Assembly (NCBI GenBank): GCA_030824555.1
Contig: JAVBXK010000081.1
Location: 1 to 39,250 of the forward strand
DNA: 39,250 nucleotides
DNA from: a bacterium
GTDB lineage: Bacteria; Pseudomonadota; Gammaproteobacteria; Burkholderiales; Burkholderiaceae_C
Direction of reading: 5' to 3'
Position numbers and translations under genes: made by a program. The notes beneath the pieces are model-generated. The model had not been told where the DNA came from and made no database searches. It saw nothing but the letters and a program-made list of their open reading frames with translations. Numbering within the stretch: position 1 is the first letter of the stretch; each line of letters begins with the position of its first letter. Shown piece by piece: positions 29,822 through 37,544 of this stretch.

Positions 29822-32316
29822 GGTGTGTCCGTTGGGTGTGTGGGTGGTGTGGTGGATGGCGCGGTGGCCGAGTCGACCAGCGCTGTCGGTGCCGGGGCTG
29901 CTGCCTCGCTGCCGTCGGGCTGCGGGATGACGATGGTGAAGCACGTGCCCACGCCCGCCTCGCTGCGCACGCTGATGGTGCCGCCGTGCTGGTCCACCGC
30001 CCGCTTCACGATGGCCAGGCCCAGGCCTGTGCCTGAAATCTGGCCCACGTTGCTGGCGCGGTAGAAGGTTTCGAACAGGCGCTTCATGTCGGGTGCCTGG
30101 ATGCCGATGCCATTGTCTGACACTTCGAACCGCACCGCATCAGGCTCAAGCGTCACGCGCAGCAGCACGTCGCCGCCCTGCGGCGAGTATTTGATGGCGT
30201 TGGACAGCAAGTTGCCCACCATGTGGTGCAACAGGGTTTCGTCCAGCAGGCATTCGTCGGGCGGGGCATCGAGCCTGATGTGCGGGCGCGTGCCTTGCAC
30301 CACGGGCGTGGCCTCGCTCACCTCGCGGATCAGGCGCTCGCACCAGCGGGCCAGGGCCAGGGGCTGTGGACTGCACCCGTTGGTGACGACATCGCCTTTG
30401 CCGATGACCAGCACGTCGTCCAGCATGCGCGTCATGCGTTTCACGGCAGTTTCCACGCTCGTGAGCGTCGCTGCGCGTTCCTCGGGGTCCAGCCTGTCGT
30501 GGTAGACCTGCAGCAGTTCGGCCGACGACAGGATGGTCGCCAGTGGCGTGCGGAATTCATGCGAAGCCATCGACACGAAGCGGGTTTTCAGCTGGTTCAG
30601 CTCTTGCTGGCGGGCCAGCGAGGCGCGGATGTCTTCTTCCGCCAGGCGACGGTGTGTGATGTCGGCCACGCTCCACACCGTGCCGCGCGACACGTCGTTG
30701 CGGTTGACCGCCCGCCCTGAAATGGATGCCCAGAACAGCGTGCCGTCTTGTCGGCGCATTTGCCGTTCGCACTCAAAACTGTCGCCGCGTGCAATGGCTT
30801 CTGTGACGATGCCGCCCATTTCAAGGTAGGCCTCGCGCGACAGGTAGAACGCCTCCAGCGACTCGCCCGTGCCCGTGCCCTGCGGCAGGCGGAACATCTC
30901 GTACAACGCCAGGTTGCCCCACACCAGGCGGCCCTTCAGGTTCAGGAAGGCAATGGCCACCAGCGAGTTGTCGAGGATGGTGTTGCGCTCGTCCAGGCTG
31001 GCCTGCAGGCTCACTGCCAGGTGCTCTCGGCTGGCGCGGCGTTCGGCTTCGCGCTCCAGCACGATCTGCTCGGTGCGCATCAGGTTGACGCGGTAAATGA
31101 GCGCAAACGACAGCACCAGCATCTGCGCGGCCGAGCCCACCTGCATGCCGTATTCACCGAACAGGGTGCGGGGCAGCAACCCGAACGACGACAGCGGAAT
31201 GGTGATGCCAAACAGAATCAGCAACGCCCATGACAGCAAAAACACGCGCGCCGGGCGCGAGCCGCTGCGCACACACGCCACCCCCGCAGCCGTGACCATG
31301 GCCCCCGCCGCCAGCGACGACACGGCCAGTATCTGTATGGCCGGTTGCACCCACCCGGCCAGGCCCGCCAGACCCAACGCCGTTTGCAGGCCCGCCAGTG
31401 CCCACATGGCCCGGTCCAGCCGGGGCATGTGATGGCGCAGGTCCAAAAAGCTGCTGACAAACACCAGTGCAGACGCCAGCAGCGCCGCGATCAGCACCGC
31501 CAGGCCGTTGGCTTGCCACAGCGGCGAATCGGTCCACAGCCACTGCGCACCGTGGCCCATGAACCCGAGCGTGAACATGCCCAATGCGGTCAGGTACGCC
31601 ACCGCAGCCAGGTAGGTGCGGTCGCGCACGCCGATCAGCATCGACAGGTTGTAAAGCACCAGCGCCAGCACCACGCCGTAAAAAATGCCCATGCCCGCCT
31701 GCTCGCTGTAGGCATTGGCGTACAGGCTGGCCTCGGTGTGCAGCACGAACGGCAATTGCACCGACGCATGTGACTGCACGCGCAGCAGCAGTTCCAGCGG
31801 CTCACTCGGGGTGCGAAACAGACGCACGCTGGGGAAACGGTGCGGCAGCGCCCGCTCGTTGAAGGGCAGCGCGGCACCCATGGCCAGGATGCTGCGTGGT
31901 CCATCGGTGGTGGGGTCGAACACGTCGACACGCAGCACGCGGGGCTGCTCCAGCACCAGCAGGGTGTAGCAGTTGCTGTCAACGGGGGGCAGTTCCACGC
32001 GCGCCCACAATGCGCCACTTATGAAACCATAGCTGACATCGTCTGTGCTGCTTGCGGTGAAGGCCCCTTTGGCCAATTTTTTTCTGGCATCCACAGACGT
32101 GGCTTGTCCGGTGGGGTCCAGCCACGTGAACAGGGTGCTCGCCAAGGCCAGCCCCCGGTTGGGGACCGAGCACTCGGCCACCGCCACTTCTGCGGCATGC
32201 GCTGCCATGAAGCTGCCCGGCAGGCACAGGCAGACCACCCAACAGGCCCGCAGCCATGCCCACAGCCAAGCGATCGGCAGCCCCTTTTCAGAGCGGGAGG
32301 TCAAGCCAGTGTGCAT
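29818..32316 (-). CDS. Sensor histidine kinase with 7TMR-DISM extracellular sensor and PAS domain
   Basis: An 832-residue membrane sensor. A signal peptide or first helix (about 15-45) is followed by a periplasmic 7TMR-DISMED2-type beta domain (about 50-205), which in relatives is thought to bind carbohydrate-like ligands. Seven transmembrane helices follow (about 215-430), then a coiled segment, a PAS domain (about 450-560), and HisKA with His586 in ASHEFRTPL. HATPase motifs are N box NLLSNAIKYSP, DNGIGI and GTGLGLAIV. No receiver domain and no adjacent response regulator gene are present, so it is an orphan. The start is uncertain: Met at 32316 gives a plausible signal peptide, while ATG 32412 would add 32 residues. 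The C-terminal 30 residues are Ala/Pro/Thr-rich. Confidence 0.9.
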   Translation of the reverse strand: MHTGLTSRSEKGLPIAWLWAWLRACWVVCLCLPGSFMAAHAAEVAVAECSVPNRGLALASTLFTWLDPTGQATSVDARKKLAKGAFTASSTDDVSYGFISGALWARVELPPVDSNCYTLLVLEQPRVLRVDVFDPTTDGPRSILAMGAALPFNERALPHRFPSVRLFRTPSEPLELLLRVQSHASVQLPFVLHTEASLYANAYSEQAGMGIFYGVVLALVLYNLSMLIGVRDRTYLAAVAYLTALGMFTLGFMGHGAQWLWTDSPLWQANGLAVLIAALLASALVFVSSFLDLRHHMPRLDRAMWALAGLQTALGLAGLAGWVQPAIQILAVSSLAAGAMVTAAGVACVRSGSRPARVFLLSWALLILFGITIPLSSFGLLPRTLFGEYGMQVGSAAQMLVLSFALIYRVNLMRTEQIVLEREAERRASREHLAVSLQASLDERNTILDNSLVAIAFLNLKGRLVWGNLALYEMFRLPQGTGTGESLEAFYLSREAYLEMGGIVTEAIARGDSFECERQMRRQDGTLFWASISGRAVNRNDVSRGTVWSVADITHRRLAEEDIRASLARQQELNQLKTRFVSMASHEFRTPLATILSSAELLQVYHDRLDPEERAATLTSVETAVKRMTRMLDDVLVIGKGDVVTNGCSPQPLALARWCERLIREVSEATPVVQGTRPHIRLDAPPDECLLDETLLHHMVGNLLSNAIKYSPQGGDVLLRVTLEPDAVRFEVSDNGIGIQAPDMKRLFETFYRASNVGQISGTGLGLAIVKRAVDQHGGTISVRSEAGVGTCFTIVIPQPDGSEAAAPAPTALVDSATAPSTTPPTHPTDTP

Positions 32317-32444
32317 CCAGCCCCGACAACCAGCTGCGAGCCCAGCCAACAGTTGACCCCCTGCGGGGCCTGTGGCGCAAGCCTGGCTCGGGTGAAGCGT
32401 GGTGGGGGTCATGTGGGTTGCGGTGGTTGGGCGGTGGGCCGCGT

Positions 32445-32906
32445 TCAGCTGTTTGCCCGCCAGCCTTGCACCAGTGCCCCGGCACCGATGCCGGCCAGCG
32501 CCCACAGCAAGTCCAGGTTGCCAGCGCCCAGGCCCGCGATGGCGGGACCGGGGCACACGCCGCACAGGCCCCAGCCTACGCCAAACAGCGCAGCGCCCAC
32601 GGCGGTGTCGCGGTTCCAGACGCTGGGGTGGGTGTGAAAGTGGTCGTCCAGCACGGGCTGTTTCATCAGGCGTGGTGCCAGCTTGTAGGCCAGCAGCGTG
32701 ATCACCACGGCGCCACCCATGACCAGCATCAGCCCCCAGTCCTGAAAGCGCAGAAAGCTCAGCACCACCTGTGGGTTGATCATGGTGGAGACCGACAGGC
32801 CCAAACCGAACAACGCACCGGCCAGCAGCGTGACCAGGCCTTTGGCCAAGGGGTGGGGCGCAGCGGGCACCGGGCTGGCTGCCGGTTGTGGTGTGGAGGT
32901 GTTCAT
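32445..32906 (-). CDS. YeeE/YedE-family transporter, second half (DUF6691 type)
   Basis: A 153-residue membrane protein with about four hydrophobic helices. The conserved motif GWGLCGVCPGPAIAGLG carries the two cysteines typical of this half, and the N-terminal GLGLSVSTMINPQVVLSFL is a further family marker. It is the partner of the upstream YeeE half; together they match the split sulfur-compound (thiosulfate or sulfide-type) permeases related to E. coli YeeE/TsuA. The ATG overlaps the upstream stop (ATGA), so the halves are translationally coupled. Confidence 0.9.
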   Translation of the reverse strand: MNTSTPQPAASPVPAAPHPLAKGLVTLLAGALFGLGLSVSTMINPQVVLSFLRFQDWGLMLVMGGAVVITLLAYKLAPRLMKQPVLDDHFHTHPSVWNRDTAVGAALFGVGWGLCGVCPGPAIAGLGAGNLDLLWALAGIGAGALVQGWRANS

Positions 32907-33388
32907 GCTTGCCCCCCAGCCGCGACCCATGCAAACAGGTTGGCTGTGATGAAGGCCGTGGCCATGAAGGTCAGCACGGCAAACAGCGACGGCAGTTGCA
33001 ACGAGCCCAGCCCGCAAATGCCGTGGCCCGACGTGCAGCCATTGCCCAGCCGCGCACCGTAGCCCACAAAGAACCCGCCCACCACCAGTTGCCACACGGG
33101 CAAGCCGGTGGACTGTGGCGCACCGCCAGCCAGCCCCAGCCACCACGCGGCAGCCCCCAGCACCAGGCCCAGTGCGTACACCAGCCGCCAGCCACGCGAG
33201 CCCACAAACCGGGGCTGCTGGAAAAACGGTTGGTTCACCACGAAAGACCAGCTCGACGAAAACACCGTGCTCATGCCGCCGATGCGCCCTGTCAGCACAT
33301 ACAGCAGGGCCACACCGGTGCCGATCAGCAGGCCGCCCAGCAGGTAGTGCTGCCAGCCCAGCGGAAACAAAGTGAGGGTTGCGTTCAT
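32903..33388 (-). CDS. YeeE/YedE-family transporter, first half
   Basis: A 161-residue membrane protein with about four helices. Family motifs are the N-terminal LLGGLLIGTGVALLYVLTGRIGGMS and the cysteine motif RLGNGCTSGHGICGLG, which in the full-length thiosulfate transporter lines the transport path. Sulfur-compound transport across the inner membrane is inferred from the family. The start lies 13 bases from the stop of the DUF938 methyltransferase and the end overlaps the second half by 4 bp, so these genes are probably one operon. Confidence 0.92.
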   Translation of the reverse strand: MNATLTLFPLGWQHYLLGGLLIGTGVALLYVLTGRIGGMSTVFSSSWSFVVNQPFFQQPRFVGSRGWRLVYALGLVLGAAAWWLGLAGGAPQSTGLPVWQLVVGGFFVGYGARLGNGCTSGHGICGLGSLQLPSLFAVLTFMATAFITANLFAWVAAGGQA

Positions 33389-33400
33389 GGGCGCGGATTA

Positions 33401-34165
33401 TCAGGCCGCCCACACCAGCAACAGGTTGTTCGCGGGCATGGCGTGGCGTTGGCGCAGGTGCAAACCCGCCTGTGCGGCTGCGGCTTCCACATCTTCCCGG
33501 CGGCGTATGCCCCAGGCCGGGTTGTCGGTGCGCAGGCTGACATCGAACGCCAGGTTGCCGGGGGACGTGGGCACACCGTCTTCCAGGTAAGGTCCATAGG
33601 TGACCAGCACGCCACCGGGTGCCAGGTGCCTGGCGCTGCCTGCCATCAGCGCGGCGCACACCGGCCACGGGGCAATGTGCAGCATGTTGGCGCAGTAAAT
33701 CAGGTCAAACTGCTGGTCGGCAGGCAGCCACTGCGGGGCCATCACGTCCAGCAGCAGGGGCGGGTGCACGTTGGCGAGCGTGCCCCCAAACCTGCCGCCT
33801 TGCGTCAGGCCCCCCGAGGGGGATGAGGAAACTTGGGAGCGGCCCGGCGTTTCCTCATGAGTGCCCCCAAACCTGCCGCCTTGCGTCAGGCCCCCCGAGG
33901 GGGATGAGGAAACTTGGGAACGGCCCGGCGTTTCCTCATGAGGGCTTTGCCCGGTGTAGGCGGCAATGGATGCCAGCGCCTCTGGCCGTGCGTCGGTGGG
34001 TTGCCACGTCCAGCCGGGCAGACCGGCTGCAAACCACGCCACATGCTGGCCGGTGCCGGATGCCACTTCCAGCGCGCTGCCCTGCGGCGGCAGCACGGTT
34101 TGAAGCGTGGTCAGGATGTGCGCTTTGTTGCGGTCGGCAGCTGCGCTGAAGGCGGTGGGTGGCAT
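33401..34165 (-). CDS. DUF938 SAM-dependent methyltransferase-like protein with tandem in-frame insertion
   Basis: A 254-residue class I methyltransferase-fold protein of the DUF938 family. It starts MPPTAFSAAADRNKAHILTT; the SAM-binding motif I is ALEVASGTGQHVAWFA, followed by WQPTDARPEALASI. FDLIYCANMLHIAPW and GGVLVTYGPY come later. Between the TDARPEAL block and LANVHPPLLLDV lies a Ser/Gly-rich stretch of about 55 residues, made of two 27-residue copies encoded by a tandem 81-bp repeat. Relatives lack it. The start at 34165 was chosen because the 16 residues upstream come from the dispersed repeat R5. Substrate unknown. It is probably co-transcribed with the YeeE pair. Confidence 0.88.
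   Translation of the reverse strand: MPPTAFSAAADRNKAHILTTLQTVLPPQGSALEVASGTGQHVAWFAAGLPGWTWQPTDARPEALASIAAYTGQSPHEETPGRSQVSSSPSGGLTQGGRFGGTHEETPGRSQVSSSPSGGLTQGGRFGGTLANVHPPLLLDVMAPQWLPADQQFDLIYCANMLHIAPWPVCAALMAGSARHLAPGGVLVTYGPYLEDGVPTSPGNLAFDVSLRTDNPAWGIRRREDVEAAAAQAGLHLRQRHAMPANNLLLVWAA
33780..33941 (-). repeat. 81-bp tandem duplication inside the DUF938 gene
   Basis: Two adjacent 81-bp units (33780-33860 and 33861-33941) differ at one base (GGGAGC versus GGGAAC). Each holds the palindromic core CCCCCCGAGGGGG and ends TTTCCTCATGA. The length is a multiple of three, so the frame is kept. The unit looks like an intergenic G/C-rich repeat that entered the gene. Confidence 0.92.
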
Positions 34166-34175
34166 GTACAGCTGA

Positions 34176-34229
34176 AATTCATGAATAAAAATGCATTCTA
34201 CGCATTCAATCATTGAACTTTCAGCTATT
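34176..34229 (-). repeat. AT-rich dispersed repeat, copy R5
   Basis: Minus-strand reading: AATAGCTGAAAGTTCAATGA, TTGAATGCGTAGAATGCATT, TTTATTCATGAATT. It matches R2 in its 3' half (GCGTAG...GCATTTTTATT). It fills the gap between the deaminase stop and the DUF938 start. Confidence 0.7.
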
Positions 34230-34260
34230 ATTTTTAATAATTTACGGTGTCAATCGCTGT

Positions 34261-34785
34261 TCAGGTCAGCCAGAACCCTTCATGCGGCGCGCTCGATTCG
34301 CTGATCAGCGCGGGGCCCACACAGTCGATAGGGTGGGGCGAGGCCGCAAACACATCGCGGCACGACAGTTCGGCATCGCGCTGCTCGGGCCGCTCGCCCC
34401 GGAACACGCGCAGCCGAACCGCATCGATGCCGAACACCACCCGCCCGATGTTGGACCAGAAAATGGCCCCGGCGCACATCACACAGGGCTCGGCAGACGA
34501 GTACAGCGTGGCCTGTGCCAGCGTGGCCCGGTCGGCCTTGCCCGCCAGTTGCCGTATGGCCGTGGTTTCGGCGTGGCCGGTGCAATCGCCGGTTTCCCCT
34601 GTGTTGTTCCAGGCTTCGGACAGCACCTGTCCGTCAGCCGACACCACCACCGCGCCGAACGGCCGATTGCCCCGCTCACGGGCCACACGCGACCAGTCGA
34701 TGGCTTGGCGCAGGTACAGCGTGTCCCGTTCTGCCAATGGGGTTTCGGCGGGCAAGCTGTTGACGGACGACGGGTCCTGGCTCAT
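34261..34785 (-). CDS. Nucleoside/guanine deaminase (CMP/dCMP deaminase fold, COG0590)
   Basis: A 174-residue zinc-dependent hydrolytic deaminase. The catalytic HAE motif is His71-Ala-Glu73, with the second zinc ligand pair in EPCVMC (Cys101, Cys104), followed by AGAIFWSNIGRVVFG. This spacing is that of the guanine/tRNA-adenosine deaminase branch. With a binding protein of the NMT1 type and a divergent oxygenase, a role in purine base breakdown (for example guanine to xanthine) is plausible. Its ATG overlaps the stop of the upstream binding protein by 4 bp (ATGA). Confidence 0.9.
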   Translation of the reverse strand: MSQDPSSVNSLPAETPLAERDTLYLRQAIDWSRVARERGNRPFGAVVVSADGQVLSEAWNNTGETGDCTGHAETTAIRQLAGKADRATLAQATLYSSAEPCVMCAGAIFWSNIGRVVFGIDAVRLRVFRGERPEQRDAELSCRDVFAASPHPIDCVGPALISESSAPHEGFWLT

Positions 34786-35825
34786 GCCACCACCTTGCGC
34801 TCGGCCGCCGTGGGCAGCATGGCCCGGTTGAACACGCCTTCCACACTGGGCGGGGCTTTCAAGCCAAACACGGCGGTCACGTCGTCCAGCTGCTGCTCCA
34901 GCGTGCGTTTCAGCACATCACCCAAGCCGTGGCTGCGGGTGTCGGGCGCGGCCAGGTATTGGCTGGTGATGCGCCAGCGGTCCAGCTCCACCGTGCCGTT
35001 CAAAATGGTTTCGCGTGCCAGCGTGGCGGCCACGGCCTGGGCGGGGTCGGCCAGACAGTCCTGAATGGCGCGGTTGGTGGCGCGCAAAAAGCCCGCCACG
35101 GCAGCCGGTTGCTGCGTGATCATGGCGTTGCTGGCCAGAATGGCATTGCCATACAGGTTCACACCCGCTTCGTCGTAACGCAGCACCGACAGCTCGTCTG
35201 TTTTCATGCGGGCAAACAGCGACACGGCCGAGTCGTGGAAATAGGTGGCCCCGTCCACATCGCCACGCACCACCACGTTGTCGCGTGATGCGAAGTCGGT
35301 CGTGACCCAGGTGAAGTGGTCTGGTTTCAGCTTCAGTTTGCGCGCCACCATGGGCCAGGCCCGGCGGGTCGATTCCACCGCAGCAGCGGCCACTTTTTTG
35401 CCAGCCAGGCTGCGGAAATCGGTGGTGATGCCCCGATCCTTGCGGCCGATGATGACGAACGGCGCACGGTTGTAATACTGGTACACGGCCTGCACCACAG
35501 GCGTCCCGGGCGTTGCCGACTGGAATTCAATCAGCGAACTGATGTCGCCCAGCCCCATCTGGTACGCCCCGGTGGCCACACGGGTGATGGATGCCACGGA
35601 GCCTGCGCCGGGGTCCACCCGCACGTCCAGCCCTTCGTCGCGGTAGTAGCCCTTGTTCAGCGCCACCAGAAACGGTGCGGTTTGGCTGGTGATGCGAAAG
35701 TCCAGCGTGAAGCGGATGGGCACCAGGCCGGTGCCGGGCTGCGCCCAAGCTGTGGACGTGGCGTAAGGGACGGAAGCGGCTGCACTCAGCGCTGCGGTGC
35801 GGGCCAAAAAAGAACGGCGTTGCAT
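34782..35825 (-). CDS. ABC transporter substrate-binding protein, NMT1/SsuA-like
   Basis: A 347-residue periplasmic binding protein. The signal peptide MQRRSFLARTAALSAAASVP is of the twin-arginine type, with cleavage near TAWA. The NMT1/THI5 fold follows: RFTLDFRITSQTAPFLVALNKGYYRDEGLDV, MGLGDISSLIEFQ, and RDRGITT-type loops later. Homologues bind pyrimidines, sulfonates or purine-like compounds. The ATP-binding and permease genes are not adjacent. ATG 35825 is preceded by GGAG. It forms a coupled pair with the deaminase gene. Confidence 0.9.
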   Translation of the reverse strand: MQRRSFLARTAALSAAASVPYATSTAWAQPGTGLVPIRFTLDFRITSQTAPFLVALNKGYYRDEGLDVRVDPGAGSVASITRVATGAYQMGLGDISSLIEFQSATPGTPVVQAVYQYYNRAPFVIIGRKDRGITTDFRSLAGKKVAAAAVESTRRAWPMVARKLKLKPDHFTWVTTDFASRDNVVVRGDVDGATYFHDSAVSLFARMKTDELSVLRYDEAGVNLYGNAILASNAMITQQPAAVAGFLRATNRAIQDCLADPAQAVAATLARETILNGTVELDRWRITSQYLAAPDTRSHGLGDVLKRTLEQQLDDVTAVFGLKAPPSVEGVFNRAMLPTAAERKVVA

Positions 35826-36324
35826 GGAAAAGCTCCGGAAAGAAGGGTGCAAGTCAATCCCGCTGCGTCGGCGGATGTGCCGATACAACGGGTACTCACA
35901 AGAGCAATTTCCGGGCGGGTGCGCCACTGCACCAGGCTGAACGCTTCTACTCTCGTCTCAGCGAATCAGCAGGTTCCATGCCAGGCAGCGGGCACAGTTT
36001 CCATCCGGTTTGCACGGAAGCGGTGCGCCAGAGTGGCTGGGTGGTGGTTTGTGCAGTGCGCTTGCAGGTGGCCCGAAACCTGCTTGCTGCGTGCCCCGAG
36101 AGTAGAAGCGTTCATCCAACCCCCGGCTGTCAAAGACGAAGCGCGGGTTGGCTGGGAATTGCTCTTGATGTGCCTGTGCCAGCACACCCCTTGGGGGTGG
36201 CCTGCGTGCCGGGGCAGCAAGTGCAGCGCAATGCCCTTTGCGTGTACCTGAATGCCTTGGGCACGCGGGCCGGTGCGGCAGGCCATGACCACCACCCGTT
36301 GTCTGTACTTTTCAGGAGAAACGC
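35826..36324. other. 499-bp divergent intergenic region with nested inverted repeats
   Basis: This lies between the binding-protein gene (minus) and the oxygenase gene (plus). It contains three nested, co-linear inverted repeats: CAAGAGCAATT (35899-35909 with 36157-36167), an 18-bp perfect pair TGAACGCTTCTACTCTCG (35938-35955 with 36097-36114), and AGCAGGTT (35968-35975 with 36077-36084). A short GCCA/TGGC pair lies inside. Open frames here have no family resemblance and mirror each other because of the palindrome. No other gene was found; the last 200 bp are GC-rich without clear signals except the AGGAGA ribosome-binding site before 36325. Confidence 0.75.
35938..36114. promoter_or_regulatory. 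Large inverted repeat, candidate cis-regulatory RNA or promoter pair
   Basis: An 18-bp perfect inverted repeat encloses 141 bp. Inside it AGCAGGTT pairs with AACCTGCT; a 4x4 internal loop (CCAU opposite CCGA) and a GCCA/TGGC helix follow. Either transcript could fold into one long interrupted hairpin. The flanking genes (NMT1-like receptor, COG0590 deaminase, isopenicillin-N-synthase-like oxygenase) are, as I recall, those linked to the NMT1-motif xanthine riboswitch. I cannot confirm the consensus from memory. A pair of inverted promoter/operator copies, or a small MITE, are alternatives. Confidence 0.45.
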
Positions 36325-37320
36325 ATGAATGCTGCTGCCTACAAACTGGCCGAACTCAACAAAGAATCCCGCATGGGGGCCGTGGGCTCCGAAAGCACCG
36401 CCCGCGAGGTGCGCCGCATCGACCTGTCCGATTTCGAGCGCCGCAAGGCCGACATTGCCGACCAGCTTTGGAACGCCTCGGTAGAGGTGGGCTTTTTCCA
36501 GATCGTCAACCATGGCATCCCGCAGGCCATGGTTGACCATGCGTTTGAAACCTCCGCCCGCTTTTTCGACCTGCCCCATGCCGTGAAGGGGCAGTACCCG
36601 CACAACAAGGCCTTGAACGTGGGCTGGGAAAGCAAGGCGCAAGTGCGCCCGTCAACCGGTACGCCAGACCAGAAAGAGTCTTACCAGATCACCCGCCCCC
36701 ACATGGCGGGACTGTGGCCCACCGAGGCCGAGTTGCCACACTTTCAGGCAGACACATTGGCCTTCGAACGCGAATGCTGGGCGCTGGACATGAAGGTGCT
36801 GTCGTGCTTTGCACACAAGCTGGGCTTTGACCCCGAGTTTTTCACCCGCGCCCACAACCCCGACAGCCCCGAGTACCAAAGCACCTTGCGCCTGCTGCAT
36901 TACTACCCGGTTGACCCCGCCACCCTGGGTCAGCCAGGCGTGTGGCGCGCCGGTGCCCACACCGATTTCGACTGCCTGACGCTGCTGTTCCAGCGTGCGG
37001 GGCAGGGCGGGCTGCAGGTGTGTCCTGGCAAGGAAATGGACGGCCAGGCCTGGTCCACCGTGGAGCCCGACAACGCCGCCATCACCTGCAACATCGGTGA
37101 CATGTTGATGCGCTGGAGCGACGATCAGCTGCCCTCCAACTTCCATCGTGTGCGCTGCCCGCTGCCCCACGAGTACCTGGGCTCGCGCTACACCCTGGCC
37201 TACTTTGCCCAGGCCGACCGCGATGCCATCATTGAAGGCCCTGGCAAGAAGTACCCGGCGATCAGCGCGGGCGACTACCTGCGCCGGCGCGTGGCGGCCA
37301 ACTTCGCCAAGCCGTACTGA
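36325..37320 (+). CDS. 2-oxoglutarate/Fe(II)-dependent oxygenase, isopenicillin N synthase family
   Basis: A 331-residue non-haem iron oxygenase. The N-terminal DIOX_N domain has FFQIVNHGIP (residues 57-66). The iron ligands are His212 and Asp214 in AHTDFD and His274 in NFHRV; Arg288 in SRYTLAYF is the probable 2-oxoglutarate anchor. The substrate is not predictable from sequence alone. In context with a deaminase and an NMT1-like receptor it may oxidise a purine base. AGGAGA lies 8 bases before the ATG. It is divergent from the binding-protein gene across a large inverted repeat. Confidence 0.92.
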   Translation: MNAAAYKLAELNKESRMGAVGSESTAREVRRIDLSDFERRKADIADQLWNASVEVGFFQIVNHGIPQAMVDHAFETSARFFDLPHAVKGQYPHNKALNVGWESKAQVRPSTGTPDQKESYQITRPHMAGLWPTEAELPHFQADTLAFERECWALDMKVLSCFAHKLGFDPEFFTRAHNPDSPEYQSTLRLLHYYPVDPATLGQPGVWRAGAHTDFDCLTLLFQRAGQGGLQVCPGKEMDGQAWSTVEPDNAAITCNIGDMLMRWSDDQLPSNFHRVRCPLPHEYLGSRYTLAYFAQADRDAIIEGPGKKYPAISAGDYLRRRVAANFAKPY

Positions 37321-37479
37321 GAGGCTGAGAGTCTTTCGCTCATGCCCGCTCACCACCTCAAAACGCACCCGCTCGGCGTTGCAAATGCGCGCCATAGCCC
37401 GAGCGTTTGGCTTGCTTTGCGCCTTGATCGGGCGTGTTTTGGTGCGTTGCTCGGGCACGCCCAAAAAACTCTCAGCCTC
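37321..37479. repeat. 159-bp quasi-palindromic element after the oxygenase gene
   Basis: The outer arms are perfect: GAGGCTGAGAGT (37321-37332) and ACTCTCAGCCTC (37468-37479). Inwards, the arms stay similar (CATGCCCG/CGGGCACG, CTCAAAACGCACC/GGTGCGTT..GTTTTGG) around a GCGCC-rich centre. It begins directly after the oxygenase stop and may act as its terminator. Its size and mosaic look suggest a dispersed Burkholderiales intergenic repeat. Confidence 0.65.
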
Positions 37480-37544
37480 TGAGCTGCCGACCCGCGCAGT
37501 GGGCGAACAAGGCGCTTGGGGTCGTGCCCTAACATGCCGACCCC

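Noticed and set aside
35938-36114. Cobalamin riboswitch
   Set aside because: The region has CCGGTTT and similar words, but the B12-box and the CCGC-ACTG core are absent, and the flanking genes are not cobalamin-related.
35316-36251. Open frame across the intergenic inverted repeat on the plus strand, and its mirror on the minus strand
   Set aside because: The similar peptides on both strands come from the palindrome itself; no conserved domain and no ribosome-binding site.
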